From an uncultured Prevotella sp. (GTDB lineage Bacteria; Bacteroidota; Bacteroidia; Bacteroidales; Bacteroidaceae), in contig CAMKTS010000008.1 of NCBI GenBank assembly GCA_946415755.1, forward strand, positions 37,703-101,702: a DNA stretch of 64,000 nucleotides, written 5' to 3'. The notes beneath the pieces were generated by a model. That model worked only from the letters and a program-made list of their open reading frames with translations, was not told the DNA's origin and did not search any database. Position 1 is the first letter of the stretch, and every line of letters starts with the position of its first letter. Both the position numbers and the translations under genes were made by a program. Of the stretch, positions 16,979 through 27,268 are shown piece after piece.

Positions 16979-19855
16979 ATGAAACGACACTTTCTCACTG
17001 CATTGCTGAACCTCGCCGTGATGGCCATGCAGGCACAACCGTCGATAGAGACGGAGCGACAATACTTGAGTGGTCACGGTTGTGACAACATGGTGGAATG
17101 GGACTTCCAGTGTACAGACGGTCGTAACGCTGGAAAATGGACGAAGATAGGAGTTCCCTCCTGTTGGGAACTACAGGGCTTCGGTACCTACCAATACGGC
17201 ATGCGCTTCTATGGCAAGGCCACACCAGAGGGAATTGCCGACGAGAAGGGATTGTATAAGACAGAGTTCTCGTTGCCTAAGGAGTGGGCTGGTCGTCAGA
17301 TTCAGCTTGTCTTCGAAGCAGCATTTACTGAAATCCGTGTGCAGATCAATGGCCGCAAGGCAGGCAACGGCACCTATCAGGGGGGCTTTACCCGCCATAC
17401 GATAGATGTCTCCGACCGCGTGTTCTTTGGTTCGAAGAAGAATCGTTTGGAGGTTGAGGTGCTGAAAGAAAGCACAAAACCGCAGGTGAACTTGGCTGAG
17501 CGCAGGGCCGACTACTGGAACTTCGGCGGCATCTGGCGTCCCGTCTTTATTATTAGCAAGCCGGTTAATAACATCCAGCGTGTAGCTATCGATGCCAAGC
17601 ACGATGGTCACTTCATGGCTGATGTTTACTTGAATAGGGCTGTGCCTGGCAGTTCAGTATGCGTCGATATTGTCGACGCCAACGGGAAGAAGGTGGCGAC
17701 AAGCCCCGTTTTTGCTGTTGCCAGCGATGGGGCCAAAGTAGACTTCAGCGTGAAGGGCATCAAGACTTGGAATGCAGAGCAGCCTCATCTCTATACAGCC
17801 GTCTTTACACTGAAGGATGCAGCGGGTAAACCGCTGCACGCGGAGCGTCAGAAGTTTGGTTTCCGCACCATCGAGTATCGCCATAGCTATCAAAATGAGA
17901 AAGGAGAAATGAGCAATGAGAAATGGGCTTCGCATGTGTTTGGATGTGACGAGGATGGTGTCTTCGTCAATGGCCAGAAGGTCATCATGAAGGGAGCGAA
18001 TCGCCACTCGTTCCGTCCAGAGACAGGGCGTACCCTCTCTAAACAGAAAAATATTGAGGACGTGCTGCTCATCAAGTCGATGAATATGAATGCTGTACGC
18101 CTGTCGCACTATCCTGCCGACCCGGAGTTCCTGGATGCCTGCGACTCGCTGGGTCTCTATGTGGAGTGCGAACAGCCTGGCTGGCACTGGGCGCACGAGA
18201 CCATCGTTGGCAGTCAGATTGTAGAGGAGATGGTGACGCGCGACGTGAATCATCCCTCGATTATCTTCTGGAGCAACGGCAACGAAGGGGGCTTCAACTA
18301 CGAGCTGGAGCCTGTCTTTACAAAACTGGATCCCCAGCAGCGTGTGGTGCTCTATCCGTGGGCTAATCGTAATGGCTTCGAAACTAAGCATTATCGTTCG
18401 TGGGGCGAGACGGCAGAGTATATGCGTCAGAAGGAAATCTTCATGCCTACCGAGTTCCTGCATGGACTCTATGACGGAGGACATGGAGCAGGACTGAAGG
18501 ATTACTGGAAACTCATGATGAGCAACCCGCGTTGTGCGGGCGGATTCCTGTGGGACCTGATGGACCAGGCTGTCGTACGCACGGATATGAATGGCATCCT
18601 CGACCCCGTAGGCAACTTTGGCTCTGATGGCATCGTGGGACCTCACATGGAGAAAGAGGGGTCGTTCCATACCATCCGCGAGGTGTGGAGTCCTGTGCAG
18701 TGGAAATATTTCGATTCAGGTAAAGTAACCATTGAGAACTGCTACGACTTCACCAACCTGAAGGATTGCAAGTTTACCTACAAGCTTCTGAAGATGCCTG
18801 CCTATGGTGATACGAATGTGAAGGTTGTGAAAGAAGGTACATTCGAGTCACCTGATGCGGCTCCTGGGCAGAAAGCCCAGTTTACTATGCCCAAGACAGA
18901 TGCCGATGTGTTCCAATTGACAGCTACAGACCCCTATGGGCAGGAAATCTTCACTTGGGGCTATAAGCTGATGACGCGTCCAGGTCTCTTGAACAAGCGG
19001 AACCTCCGTGAGAATACCCAGCAGTACACCTATACGGAGAATGACGACCAACTGGTGGTCAAGCACGGCAAGCGTCAGTATACCTTCTCGAAGAAAACGG
19101 GTATGCTGATGGGTGTCAGCGTTGATGGCAAAAAACTGTCGTTTGCCAATGGCCCCCGCTTTATAGCTGCCAAGCGTGCTGACCGTTCGCAGGACGGCTT
19201 CTATAATCACGACGACAAGGAGGCCTTCAAAAAGAAAACGCAGTATACAGAGTATGCCGACCAAGGTGCCTTTGCAGGCTTTAGCTTCAGCGATAGCACC
19301 CTTGTAGCCAACTACAAGCACGGCTCGTTGGAGACGGTGACGTGGCGATTCTTGGCAGATGGTGGCCTCTATATGGATACCCGTAGCAACTTCTTTGGCG
19401 TGGTCGACCTGATGGGCATCTGTTTCGACTATCCTGAGCAGATGATGAAGTCGAAGTCGTGGGTCGGCAAGGGTCCCTACCGTGTCTGGCAGAACCGTAT
19501 GGAGGGTCCGCAGTATGGTCTGTGGAGCAACGACTATAACGACCCCATTCCTGGCGAGACGTGGGAGTATCCTGAGTTCAAGGGCTACTTCTCGAATGTC
19601 GCGTGGATGCAGTTCAACACGACAGAGGGCCGTTTTGGCATCGAGGGCTTGAGTCTGAAGGTGGGCGTCTATACCCCACGCGACGGGCGCGACCACATCC
19701 TCTATACCCTGCCTGAGACGGGCATAGCCATCTTGAATGTTATTCCTGCCGTCCGCAATAAGGTGAACACCACCGATCTGAATGGTCCATCGGCTCAACC
19801 CTTCTGGTCGAAGTGGGGTAAGCCAAGTATAACTGCCATCTTCAGATTCGAATAA
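16979..19855 (+). CDS. GH2 glycoside hydrolase (beta-galactosidase/glucuronidase superfamily), secreted
   Basis: 958 residues with signal peptide (KRHFLTALLNLAVMAMQAQ). Domain order is sugar-binding jelly roll (~40-190), Ig-like beta domain (~195-310), TIM barrel (~330-600) and a long C-terminal beta region. The acid/base is Glu436 in FWSNGNEGG and the likely nucleophile Glu492 in PTEFLHGLYDGG. A low-complexity insertion encoded by AATGAGAAA-like DNA (about 17889-17928, residues QNEKGEMSNEKW) sits between the Ig-like domain and the barrel, where relatives are shorter. GH2 specificity (galactosidase, glucuronidase, xylosidase-like, arabinosidase) cannot be told from sequence by eye. It lies 58 bases after the GH67 gene, in the same operon. 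Confidence 0.88.
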   Translation: MKRHFLTALLNLAVMAMQAQPSIETERQYLSGHGCDNMVEWDFQCTDGRNAGKWTKIGVPSCWELQGFGTYQYGMRFYGKATPEGIADEKGLYKTEFSLPKEWAGRQIQLVFEAAFTEIRVQINGRKAGNGTYQGGFTRHTIDVSDRVFFGSKKNRLEVEVLKESTKPQVNLAERRADYWNFGGIWRPVFIISKPVNNIQRVAIDAKHDGHFMADVYLNRAVPGSSVCVDIVDANGKKVATSPVFAVASDGAKVDFSVKGIKTWNAEQPHLYTAVFTLKDAAGKPLHAERQKFGFRTIEYRHSYQNEKGEMSNEKWASHVFGCDEDGVFVNGQKVIMKGANRHSFRPETGRTLSKQKNIEDVLLIKSMNMNAVRLSHYPADPEFLDACDSLGLYVECEQPGWHWAHETIVGSQIVEEMVTRDVNHPSIIFWSNGNEGGFNYELEPVFTKLDPQQRVVLYPWANRNGFETKHYRSWGETAEYMRQKEIFMPTEFLHGLYDGGHGAGLKDYWKLMMSNPRCAGGFLWDLMDQAVVRTDMNGILDPVGNFGSDGIVGPHMEKEGSFHTIREVWSPVQWKYFDSGKVTIENCYDFTNLKDCKFTYKLLKMPAYGDTNVKVVKEGTFESPDAAPGQKAQFTMPKTDADVFQLTATDPYGQEIFTWGYKLMTRPGLLNKRNLRENTQQYTYTENDDQLVVKHGKRQYTFSKKTGMLMGVSVDGKKLSFANGPRFIAAKRADRSQDGFYNHDDKEAFKKKTQYTEYADQGAFAGFSFSDSTLVANYKHGSLETVTWRFLADGGLYMDTRSNFFGVVDLMGICFDYPEQMMKSKSWVGKGPYRVWQNRMEGPQYGLWSNDYNDPIPGETWEYPEFKGYFSNVAWMQFNTTEGRFGIEGLSLKVGVYTPRDGRDHILYTLPETGIAILNVIPAVRNKVNTTDLNGPSAQPFWSKWGKPSITAIFRFE

Positions 19856-19890
19856 TTGTTTTGACCACAGATTAAACGGTTTATACAGAT

Positions 19891-22800
19891 ATGAAGCTCT
19901 TTCTTTATTTCTCATTTCTCATAGCTCATTTCTCATTTAGCGTCAGTGCTTTTGGCACGACGCGCCCTTGGACCTTCTGGTATTGGATGTACGGAGCCGT
20001 CTCGGAAGAGGGTATCAAAGCAGACTTGCTGGCTATGAAGGACGTGGGACTGGGCGGTTGCTATCTGATGCCTATCCGTGGCACTGCCGACCGGCCGGAA
20101 TATAAAGGACAAGCAGAACAGTTGTCGGTGAATTTCTGGAAAATGGTTGACTACGCCTTAGGGCAGGCCAATACCTTGGGATTGGAGATGGGCATCCATA
20201 TCAGCGATGGCTTTGCCCTGGCTGGTGGGCCATGGATTACCGCTGAAGAGTCGATGCAGAAAGTAGTGTTCTGCGACACAGTGGTAACGGGTGGTCACCA
20301 CACCTTTTTCATGCCCAGGCCTAAGCACTACGACAACTACTATGAAGACATTGCCTTGTATGCCATTCCTCTTCACGACAGCTATAGAAAGCCTCATCTC
20401 ATACAGAAACGGCCTTTGACCTCCAAAAATGTCACCATCAATGATAAAGGAGTTCTTTGTGCTGACGACCCCTGCTGGCTGCAGTATGAATTTGATAAAT
20501 CCACACTGATACGCAACATAGAGATTGTGCCGTCAGGCAATAATATTCAATCGCAACGACTGTTGGTCAAAGCATCAGATGACGGGGTCATCTTCTATAA
20601 AGTAAAACAGCTCGTTCCACCACGACAAGGCTGGCAGAACAGCGACTACACGTCCACTTTTTCCATTCCACCTACCACAGCCAAGTATTTCCGATTTGAG
20701 TGGACACCAGAGGGAACAGAACCTGGTGCAGAAGACCTGGATGCTGCCAAGTGGAAACCCGTATTACGCTTGAAGGATATCCGCTTCTCCAGTTTCCCGC
20801 TCATAGACAACTGGGAGGGAAAAGGCGGATATGTTTGGCGATTGGCTGAAGAGACAGCCGATGAGGACGTACCCATTGAAGACTTCCTGCGACCCGAAGA
20901 TATCCTGGTCTTTCCTCCACCAACAGGAAATCGCGGAGGACATAACATCGGTGACATCATCGATGTCGACCTGCCCCAAGGCCCGTGGCGCATCCTGCGT
21001 ATGGGACATACTTCTACAGGACATACCAATGCCACAGGAGGAGGGGCGAAAGGACTGGAATGCGACAAATTCTCACGACGTGCCGTAGAGAAACAGATTG
21101 ACCACTGGTTCGGACTGTTCATGAAACGTCCCAACCATCACCTTATTAAATATATGCACGTAGACTCGTGGGAATGTGGGTCACAGAACTGGAGCCAGAA
21201 CTTCGCACAGGAGTTTGAGCGACGCCGGGGCTATGACATCCTGCCACTGCTACCTGTCTATGCCGGTGTGCCGATGAGTGGCGGCGAAGAGACATTACGT
21301 GACATCCGTCGTACCATCAACGAACTGGTCAACGAGGTGTTCTTTGTCACTGTTGCACAGAAAGCCAAGGAGTACGGTGTGCTGCTGTCATCAGAAAGTG
21401 TAGCACCGACCATGGTTAGCGACGGTATGGAACATTATAAGTATGTAGACCTTCCCATGGGTGAGTTCTGGCTGAACTCACCCACCCATGACAAGCCCAA
21501 CGATATGCTTGATGCCATCAGTGGTGCCCACGTCTATGGAAAGAATATCATACAGGCAGAAGCCTTCACAGAGGTACGTGGCGTATGGGACGAGACTCCA
21601 GCCATGGTAAAACCCCTACTCGACCGTTACTTCGCATTAGGTATGAACCGTCTGTTCTTCCATGTCAATACCCATAACCCCTGGATGAACAAGAAACCGG
21701 GTATGACACTGGACGGTATCGGACTCTTCTTCCAGCGCGACCAGACATGGTTTCCTGAGGCCAAGGCCATCGTAGACTATATCACCCGCTGTCAGACACT
21801 CCTACAACAAGGTACTCCCGTGGTAGACATTGCCGTCTATACCGGAGAGGAGATACCCTGTCGTGCCCTGACACCCGACCGAGTGGTAGCCATGTTGCCC
21901 GGATTGTTTGGAACAGAACGTGTGGCATCAGAACAGCGGCGACTGGCCAACCTCGGACAACCCATGGAGGAGAGTCCTGTCGGTGTACGCCACTCTGCCG
22001 GTATCCTTGACTTGAAAGACTGGATTAACCCGTTACACGGCTACCAATACGACTCCATGAACAAGGATGCGCTGCTGAACCGGCCATTCAACTATTCAGT
22101 ACTGGTCATCCCCGACAACTGCCTGCTCTCCAGAGAAGTGACGGCAAAGATAGAAGAGTTGCGCCGACAAAGCATTATCATCATTGAAAAGCCCTATACA
22201 GAAGAGACATTCGAGGCTATCGAACGCGATGCAGACCTGCCCGAAGGAATTGCCTATACCCACCGTTCGCTGGGAAGCAAAGACATCTATTTCCTGTCTA
22301 ACCAACAAGATAAGGAACGGAGCTTCACTGCCTCATTCCGCAGTGGTGGCCGTACTCCCACCCTCTACGACCCCATGACTGATGAAACATTCCTACCATC
22401 CTATACGAAGAGTAGCCATCGCACGAATGTCAAGCTGACACTACCTGCCTATGGCTCGACATTCGTCGTCTTCGGACATGCGACATCTTCGCCAGTTCCA
22501 GTAATGGCCAGTACAACAACACTCCCCGTGACAGCATGGAATATCACTTTCAGGGAGAGCAACATCACGCTGGAGAACCAACAGCTCTTCGACTGGAGCC
22601 AGCATGCAGACAACCGCATCCGCTATTTCAGCGGTCATGCCTGCTACTCGGCAACCTTCAAACTGAAAGAGAAGGAGATGAGCGACGGACGGGTTTGGCT
22701 GTCATTTCCTGAGGTAAAAGACATCGCCCATGTATGGGTGAATGGCAAAGACTGTGGCATCGCCTGGACGGCACCCTACCAGGTGGAAGTGACAGAAGCC

Positions 22801-22989
22801 CTGAAGAAAGGCAAGAACACCATAGAAATCGAGGTGGTCAATACATGGCACAACGCCCTGCGAGGCCTTGACAAGGGCGAGGCACCCTACGAGGGCATTT
22901 GGACCAATGCCAAATATCGCACCAAAGGCGAAGGCCTTTTGCCTGCCGGACTCCTCGAACCGCCCATGATGATGACTACTACGAATTAA
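19891..22989 (+). CDS. GH106-like glycosyl hydrolase (alpha-L-rhamnosidase-related), secreted
   Basis: 1032 residues. The signal peptide (MKLFLYFSFLIAHFSFSVSA) is built from a simple repeat. The catalytic half opens TRPWTFWYWMYGAVSEEGIK and carries GLEMGIHISDGFALAGGPWI, YMHVDSWECGSQNW and a long barrel, which I recognise as the glycosyl hydrolase family around GH106. The C-terminal ~150 residues form a galactose-binding-like domain (VWLSFPEVKDIAHVWVNGKD, LLPAGLLEPP). GH106 founders are alpha-L-rhamnosidases, but the family name in databases covers many uncharacterised Bacteroidota proteins, so activity is open. It is 35 bases after the preceding GH2 gene and 13 before the next gene. Confidence 0.75.
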   Translation: MKLFLYFSFLIAHFSFSVSAFGTTRPWTFWYWMYGAVSEEGIKADLLAMKDVGLGGCYLMPIRGTADRPEYKGQAEQLSVNFWKMVDYALGQANTLGLEMGIHISDGFALAGGPWITAEESMQKVVFCDTVVTGGHHTFFMPRPKHYDNYYEDIALYAIPLHDSYRKPHLIQKRPLTSKNVTINDKGVLCADDPCWLQYEFDKSTLIRNIEIVPSGNNIQSQRLLVKASDDGVIFYKVKQLVPPRQGWQNSDYTSTFSIPPTTAKYFRFEWTPEGTEPGAEDLDAAKWKPVLRLKDIRFSSFPLIDNWEGKGGYVWRLAEETADEDVPIEDFLRPEDILVFPPPTGNRGGHNIGDIIDVDLPQGPWRILRMGHTSTGHTNATGGGAKGLECDKFSRRAVEKQIDHWFGLFMKRPNHHLIKYMHVDSWECGSQNWSQNFAQEFERRRGYDILPLLPVYAGVPMSGGEETLRDIRRTINELVNEVFFVTVAQKAKEYGVLLSSESVAPTMVSDGMEHYKYVDLPMGEFWLNSPTHDKPNDMLDAISGAHVYGKNIIQAEAFTEVRGVWDETPAMVKPLLDRYFALGMNRLFFHVNTHNPWMNKKPGMTLDGIGLFFQRDQTWFPEAKAIVDYITRCQTLLQQGTPVVDIAVYTGEEIPCRALTPDRVVAMLPGLFGTERVASEQRRLANLGQPMEESPVGVRHSAGILDLKDWINPLHGYQYDSMNKDALLNRPFNYSVLVIPDNCLLSREVTAKIEELRRQSIIIIEKPYTEETFEAIERDADLPEGIAYTHRSLGSKDIYFLSNQQDKERSFTASFRSGGRTPTLYDPMTDETFLPSYTKSSHRTNVKLTLPAYGSTFVVFGHATSSPVPVMASTTTLPVTAWNITFRESNITLENQQLFDWSQHADNRIRYFSGHACYSATFKLKEKEMSDGRVWLSFPEVKDIAHVWVNGKDCGIAWTAPYQVEVTEALKKGKNTIEIEVVNTWHNALRGLDKGEAPYEGIWTNAKYRTKGEGLLPAGLLEPPMMMTTTN

Positions 22990-23002
22990 ACGAATTGCAC
23001 GA

Positions 23003-24466
23003 ATGAATATGAGACGTATCTTTTTATCATTTATCATTTGTATTTTAGCGTTTGGCGCAAGTGCGAGGGTTACTCTTCCCAAGTTCTTCAGCGACAACAT
23101 GGTGCTGCAGCAACAGAGCGAGTGTCACATCTGGGGATGGGCAGAACCAGGGAAGAAAGTCATGGTCCTGACGTCGTGGGACAAGAAATCCTACTCGACT
23201 TCCGCTCACTGGGATGGCCGTTTTGAGGTGGTAGTAAAGACTCCCAAGGCAGGCGGCCCATACACCATCTGGTTCAGGGATGGCGACACCGTTGAGTTGA
23301 GCAATGTGATGATTGGCGAGGTGTGGATATGCTCTGGCCAGTCGAACATGGAGATGCAGATGAAGGGCTTCAAGCAGCAACCCGTAGAGGGTACGACAGA
23401 AGAGCTGCTGCGCTGCAATGACACTCAGCTGCGCCTTTTTACTGTGAAGCGCCATGCCTCGCTGACACCTGTCGATACGGTGACAGGTCATTGGAGTGAG
23501 GCGAATGCTGCTTCCGTTCGCGACTTCTCAGCCTGTGCCTACTATTTCGGACGCGCTCTGCGCCAGACGTTGGGAGTTCCCGTCGGACTCATCGCCACCT
23601 CATGGGGTGGCTCTGCCTGTGAGGCCTGGATGAAAGCCGACTGGTTGAAGGCCTTCCCCAAGGTGAATCTCGACATTACAGAAGAAAAGGTAAAGAAGTT
23701 GCAGCAACGTTGCCCCACGGCGCTCTATAATGGACAACTCAAACCCCTGATAGGCTATGGCATTCGTGGTGCCATCTGGTATCAGGGCGAGGACAATATT
23801 CCCCGTTTTGACTTCTATGCTCCCCTGATGGCCCGTATGGTAGAGGGCTGGCGCGCAGAGTGGAAGCAGGGCGACTTCCCCTTCTACTATTGTCAGATAG
23901 CCCCCTACGACTACTCGCTCATTGGTTGGAAGGATAGTCAGTTGCTACGTGAACAGCAGCTGAAGGCAGAGGCGATGATTCCCAATGCCCGAATGGCTGT
24001 GCTGATGGATGCTGGCTTGGAGTATGGCATTCATCCCCGTAAGAAGCGTCAGGCTGGCGAGCGACTGGCTTTGCTGGCACTTGCCAACACCTACGAGGTA
24101 AAAGGTCTGCCCGATTTTGCCAAATACAAAGAGGTGGCCTTCCAGAACGACACTTGTGTCATCAGTTTCGACCGCAGCAAGGAGTGGGTATACTTCGAGC
24201 ATGGTCCCAGCAGCAAGAATTTCGAGGTAGCTGGTCAGGACCGCGTGTTCCACCCTGCCTCGAAGGTATGGTATTCGCGCAATCATGTCTATGTCGTCAG
24301 CGACAAGGTGAAACAGCCTGCCGCCGTGCGCTATGCCTGGCGCGACTGGGTGGAGGGCGACCTGATGCATGATGGCCTGCCCGTATCTTCGTTCAGAACA
24401 GACAACTGGGAACCCACCCCTACCCTCCAAAAAGGAGGGAAAAATGATTACAACAACCCCAAATAG
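23003..24466 (+). CDS. SASA-domain esterase (sialate O-acetylesterase/CE20-like acetyl esterase), secreted
   Basis: 487 residues with signal peptide (MRRIFLSFIICILAFGASA). Family marks are LPKFFSDNMVLQQ at the N-terminus, the nucleophile block VWICSGQSNMEMQMKGF, GLIATSWGGSACEAWM, and the catalytic His region near GIHPRKKRQAGERLA. These define the SASA group, which in PULs often removes acetyl groups from plant glycans, including xylan (CE20 type). The last ~12 codons (TPTLQKGGKNDYNNPK) are encoded by a palindromic repeat and look like a late extension. It sits between the GH106-like and second GH2 genes. The esterase fold is clear; the acetylated substrate is inferred from the operon. Confidence 0.83.
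   Translation: MNMRRIFLSFIICILAFGASARVTLPKFFSDNMVLQQQSECHIWGWAEPGKKVMVLTSWDKKSYSTSAHWDGRFEVVVKTPKAGGPYTIWFRDGDTVELSNVMIGEVWICSGQSNMEMQMKGFKQQPVEGTTEELLRCNDTQLRLFTVKRHASLTPVDTVTGHWSEANAASVRDFSACAYYFGRALRQTLGVPVGLIATSWGGSACEAWMKADWLKAFPKVNLDITEEKVKKLQQRCPTALYNGQLKPLIGYGIRGAIWYQGEDNIPRFDFYAPLMARMVEGWRAEWKQGDFPFYYCQIAPYDYSLIGWKDSQLLREQQLKAEAMIPNARMAVLMDAGLEYGIHPRKKRQAGERLALLALANTYEVKGLPDFAKYKEVAFQNDTCVISFDRSKEWVYFEHGPSSKNFEVAGQDRVFHPASKVWYSRNHVYVVSDKVKQPAAVRYAWRDWVEGDLMHDGLPVSSFRTDNWEPTPTLQKGGKNDYNNPK
24423..24439. repeat. Short palindrome in a gene's 3' end (REP-like)
   Basis: CCCTCC (24423-24428), five A, GGAGGG (24434-24439), inside the last codons of the esterase gene. It belongs with the similar palindrome at 24534-24552. 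Confidence 0.6.
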
Positions 24467-24474
24467 CCTTTCCT

Positions 24475-27159
24475 ATGAAACAGAGAAACATACTAACTAC
24501 TGTCTTAGTAGCCATTTTTATCCTTTCTTTTAGCCCCCTCCTTGGGAGGGGGATGGGAGAGGTTCCCTCTGTCGCCGGCCTTTTTCCCTTAGACAACAGT
24601 GGCCGACTGGTTTGGAACTTCAATGCAGACTGGCGTTTTCACCTAGGTGATGTGGCCGGTGCTGAAGCCAAGGACTTTGATGACAAAACCTGGGAGATTG
24701 TCAACACCCCGCATACCGTACAGCTCATGCCTGCAGAGGCCAGTGGCTGCCGCAACTACCAAGGCATTGCCTGGTATCGCAAGCACTTCACCCTGCCTAA
24801 GGAATGTGCCGGTCGTGATGTCATCCTGCATTTTGAGGCCATCATGGGTAAGCAAACCATCTACGTCAATGGTCAGAAGGTTAAGGAGCATGAAGGAGGC
24901 TATCTTCCCATCACCATTCCCCTACCCGCTGGCGACGGTTCCCCTGCTGATGCCCTGCATGCTGGCGACGGTTCCCCCGTCGCCTCCGAATTCGTCATCG
25001 CCATCAAGGCCGACAACAGCGATGACAAGACGTACCCTCCTGGCAAGACACAGCTAACACTTGACTTCGCCTATCACGGCGGTATCTACCGTGATGTATG
25101 GCTCATCGCCAAGAACAAGGTGGCTATTACTGATGCCGTGGAAGAAGACAAGGTGGCTGGTGGAGGCATCTTTGTACATTATGCCAATATCAGCGACAAG
25201 AGCGCAGAGGTCTTTGTCAATACCGAGGTACGCAACAACGACACCAAGGCTCATACCATCACCGTCGAGAACTCCCTTGTTCCGTATGCTGCGATGTCGC
25301 AGCGCACCAAACTTAAGCTGGCTCCTGGCGAGACTCGTACCATCACTCAGCGCTTCCTCGTTAAGAACCCTAGGCTCTGGTCGCCCGAGACACCTTATTT
25401 ATATAATATTGCCACCCGCATCAAGGATGGCAAGCAATCGTTAGATGGCGGTATTACTCGCATCGGTATCCGCTCCTTTGAGTTCGTGCGTACAGATGAT
25501 ACCCAAGGCCGTCAGCCCGGTTTTTATCTTAATGGCAAGAAATACCACCAACTGGTAGGTGCCAACCGCCATCAGGATTTTGCCTATGTCGGCAATGCCC
25601 TGCCCAACTCACAGCAGTGGCGTGATGCCAAACGCCTGCGTGATACAGGCTTTACCATCATCCGTACTGCCCACTATCCGCAAGACCCCTCATTTATGGA
25701 TGCCTGCGATGAGCTGGGACTCTTTATCATCGTAGCCACCCCTGGCTGGCAGTATTGGAACAAGATGGAGGGGTGGGACAAGAAGGTACACCAGAACACC
25801 CGTTCCATCATCCGTCGTGACCGCAACCATCCTTGTGTGCTGATGTGGGAACCCATTCTTAACGAGACGCGCTATCCAAAGGAGTTTGCCTTGCAGGCGT
25901 TACAAATAACGAAAGACGAATACCCTTATCCTTATCGCCCTGTGGCTGCTGCTGATGTACATAGTGCTGGTGTGGCCGACAACTATGACGTGGTATATGG
26001 GTGGCCTGGCGATGACTTCAAAGCCGACAAACCCAAGCAGTGCATTTTTACGCGGGAGTTTGGCGAGCTGGTGGATGACTGGTATGCCCACAACAACCTC
26101 AACCGCGCTTCGCGCTCGTGGGGTGAGCGGCCAATGTTAGAGCAGGCCAAAAGCCTGTTCCGCTCTACCGATGAGCTATTCAAGACTACTGGCCAGTTCA
26201 TTGGCGGCTGCCAGTGGCATCCCTTCGACCATCAGCGAGGCTATCATCCCGATCCCTATTGGGGTGGTGTCTTCGATGCCTTCCGCCAGCCAAAGACGGC
26301 CCAGACGATGTTTGCTGCTGTGCTACAGCAGCCTACAGAACGACCTATCGTGGCCATCGCCCATGAGATGACGCAGTTCTCCGAAACCGATGTCACCGTC
26401 TTCTCAAATTGCGACAGCGTGCGCCTCACCATGTATGATGGTGAACACTGCTGGACGCTGCCCGTCCTGGCTTCCGATGGTTCTCCGGCCAGTACCTCCA
26501 TCCCCGCCCCTGTTGTCTTCAAGGATGCCTGGAACTTCTTCGAAGCCCGCAACTGGAGCTATACCAAGAAAAACTGGCAGAATGTGAAGATGACTGCCGA
26601 GGGTATCATCAATGGCAAGGTGGTATGCACTGACGAGCGCATGCCATCGCGTCGCAGCACCAAGTTGCGTCTTCGCATTGACGATATGGGCAAGCCGCTC
26701 GTTGCCGACGGAAGCGATTTTGTGGTGGTAGTCTGTGAGGTAACCGACGACCTTGGTCATGTGCGTCGGCTGGCCAAGGAAAACATCCGCTTTAGCATAG
26801 AAGGCGAAGGTGAAATCATCGGCGATGCCTCTATCCATGCCAACCCACGTCCCGTAGAATGGGGCAGTGCTCCCGTGCTGATTCGCTCCACTCGTCAGGC
26901 AGGCAAGATAAAGGTCAGGGCCGAGGTAGAGTTTCCTGGAACCCACGCCCCCACCCCTGCCGAGATAGAATTGGAAAGCATGCCTTACCAGTTGCCCATC
27001 ATCCATGGTAACGACACCTCCTATGGAGCAGACAAGACGAATGCCCTGTCTGGCCGACAAGCACACCAACACCAGTCTGCTACCCTCACTGACTCCGAAA
27101 AGGCCAAACTGCTGAAGGAGGTGGAGGCACAGCAGGCCGACTTCGGCATACAGCAATAG
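24475..27159 (+). CDS. GH2 glycoside hydrolase, secreted (second copy type)
   Basis: 894 residues; N-terminal hydrophobic signal (NILTTVLVAIFILSFS) interrupted by a repeat-encoded stretch SPLLGRGMGEVPSVAG. Jelly-roll (WRFHLGDVAGAEAKDFDDKT), Ig-like domain, then a TIM barrel with acid/base Glu464 in EPILNETRYP and likely nucleophile Glu528 in FTREFGELVDDW; a C-terminal Ig-like domain ends the protein. A second repeat-derived insertion (AGDGSPADALHAGDGSPVA) falls in the jelly-roll. It differs clearly from the GH2 at 16979 (different catalytic surroundings), so the two are not recent duplicates. Substrate unknown; beta-galactosidase or beta-glucuronidase type. It starts 8 bases after the esterase gene. 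Confidence 0.87.
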   Translation: MKQRNILTTVLVAIFILSFSPLLGRGMGEVPSVAGLFPLDNSGRLVWNFNADWRFHLGDVAGAEAKDFDDKTWEIVNTPHTVQLMPAEASGCRNYQGIAWYRKHFTLPKECAGRDVILHFEAIMGKQTIYVNGQKVKEHEGGYLPITIPLPAGDGSPADALHAGDGSPVASEFVIAIKADNSDDKTYPPGKTQLTLDFAYHGGIYRDVWLIAKNKVAITDAVEEDKVAGGGIFVHYANISDKSAEVFVNTEVRNNDTKAHTITVENSLVPYAAMSQRTKLKLAPGETRTITQRFLVKNPRLWSPETPYLYNIATRIKDGKQSLDGGITRIGIRSFEFVRTDDTQGRQPGFYLNGKKYHQLVGANRHQDFAYVGNALPNSQQWRDAKRLRDTGFTIIRTAHYPQDPSFMDACDELGLFIIVATPGWQYWNKMEGWDKKVHQNTRSIIRRDRNHPCVLMWEPILNETRYPKEFALQALQITKDEYPYPYRPVAAADVHSAGVADNYDVVYGWPGDDFKADKPKQCIFTREFGELVDDWYAHNNLNRASRSWGERPMLEQAKSLFRSTDELFKTTGQFIGGCQWHPFDHQRGYHPDPYWGGVFDAFRQPKTAQTMFAAVLQQPTERPIVAIAHEMTQFSETDVTVFSNCDSVRLTMYDGEHCWTLPVLASDGSPASTSIPAPVVFKDAWNFFEARNWSYTKKNWQNVKMTAEGIINGKVVCTDERMPSRRSTKLRLRIDDMGKPLVADGSDFVVVVCEVTDDLGHVRRLAKENIRFSIEGEGEIIGDASIHANPRPVEWGSAPVLIRSTRQAGKIKVRAEVEFPGTHAPTPAEIELESMPYQLPIIHGNDTSYGADKTNALSGRQAHQHQSATLTDSEKAKLLKEVEAQQADFGIQQ
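24534..24552. repeat. Palindromic repeat inside the GH2 signal region (REP-like)
   Basis: CCCCCTCC (24534-24541) and GGAGGGGG (24545-24552) with a 3-base loop. It encodes part of SPLLGRGMGEV in the N-terminus of the GH2 enzyme. This G-rich palindrome type is scattered in Bacteroidota genomes, as I recall. Confidence 0.65.
24964..24984. repeat. Palindromic repeat within the GH2 coding region, with a half copy upstream
   Basis: GGCGACGG (24964-24971) and CCGTCGCC (24977-24984) around loop TTCCC. A half copy, GGCGACGGTTCCCC, lies 33 bases upstream at 24931-24944. Both are in frame and encode GDGSP. Confidence 0.7.
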
Positions 27160-27268
27160 CCATACGGTGACAATATGCTGTAATAGCAGTTTTTTTCATC
27201 TCTTTGATGACATTTATACTGCTAAAACGTCTTAAATAACGTAAAACTATATAGTATACGTCTACTAC

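Noticed and set aside
18848..19915. 355-codon minus-strand frame inside the GH2 gene
   Set aside because: Shadow of the GH2 coding sequence; the plus-strand product continues through its C-terminal domain without break.
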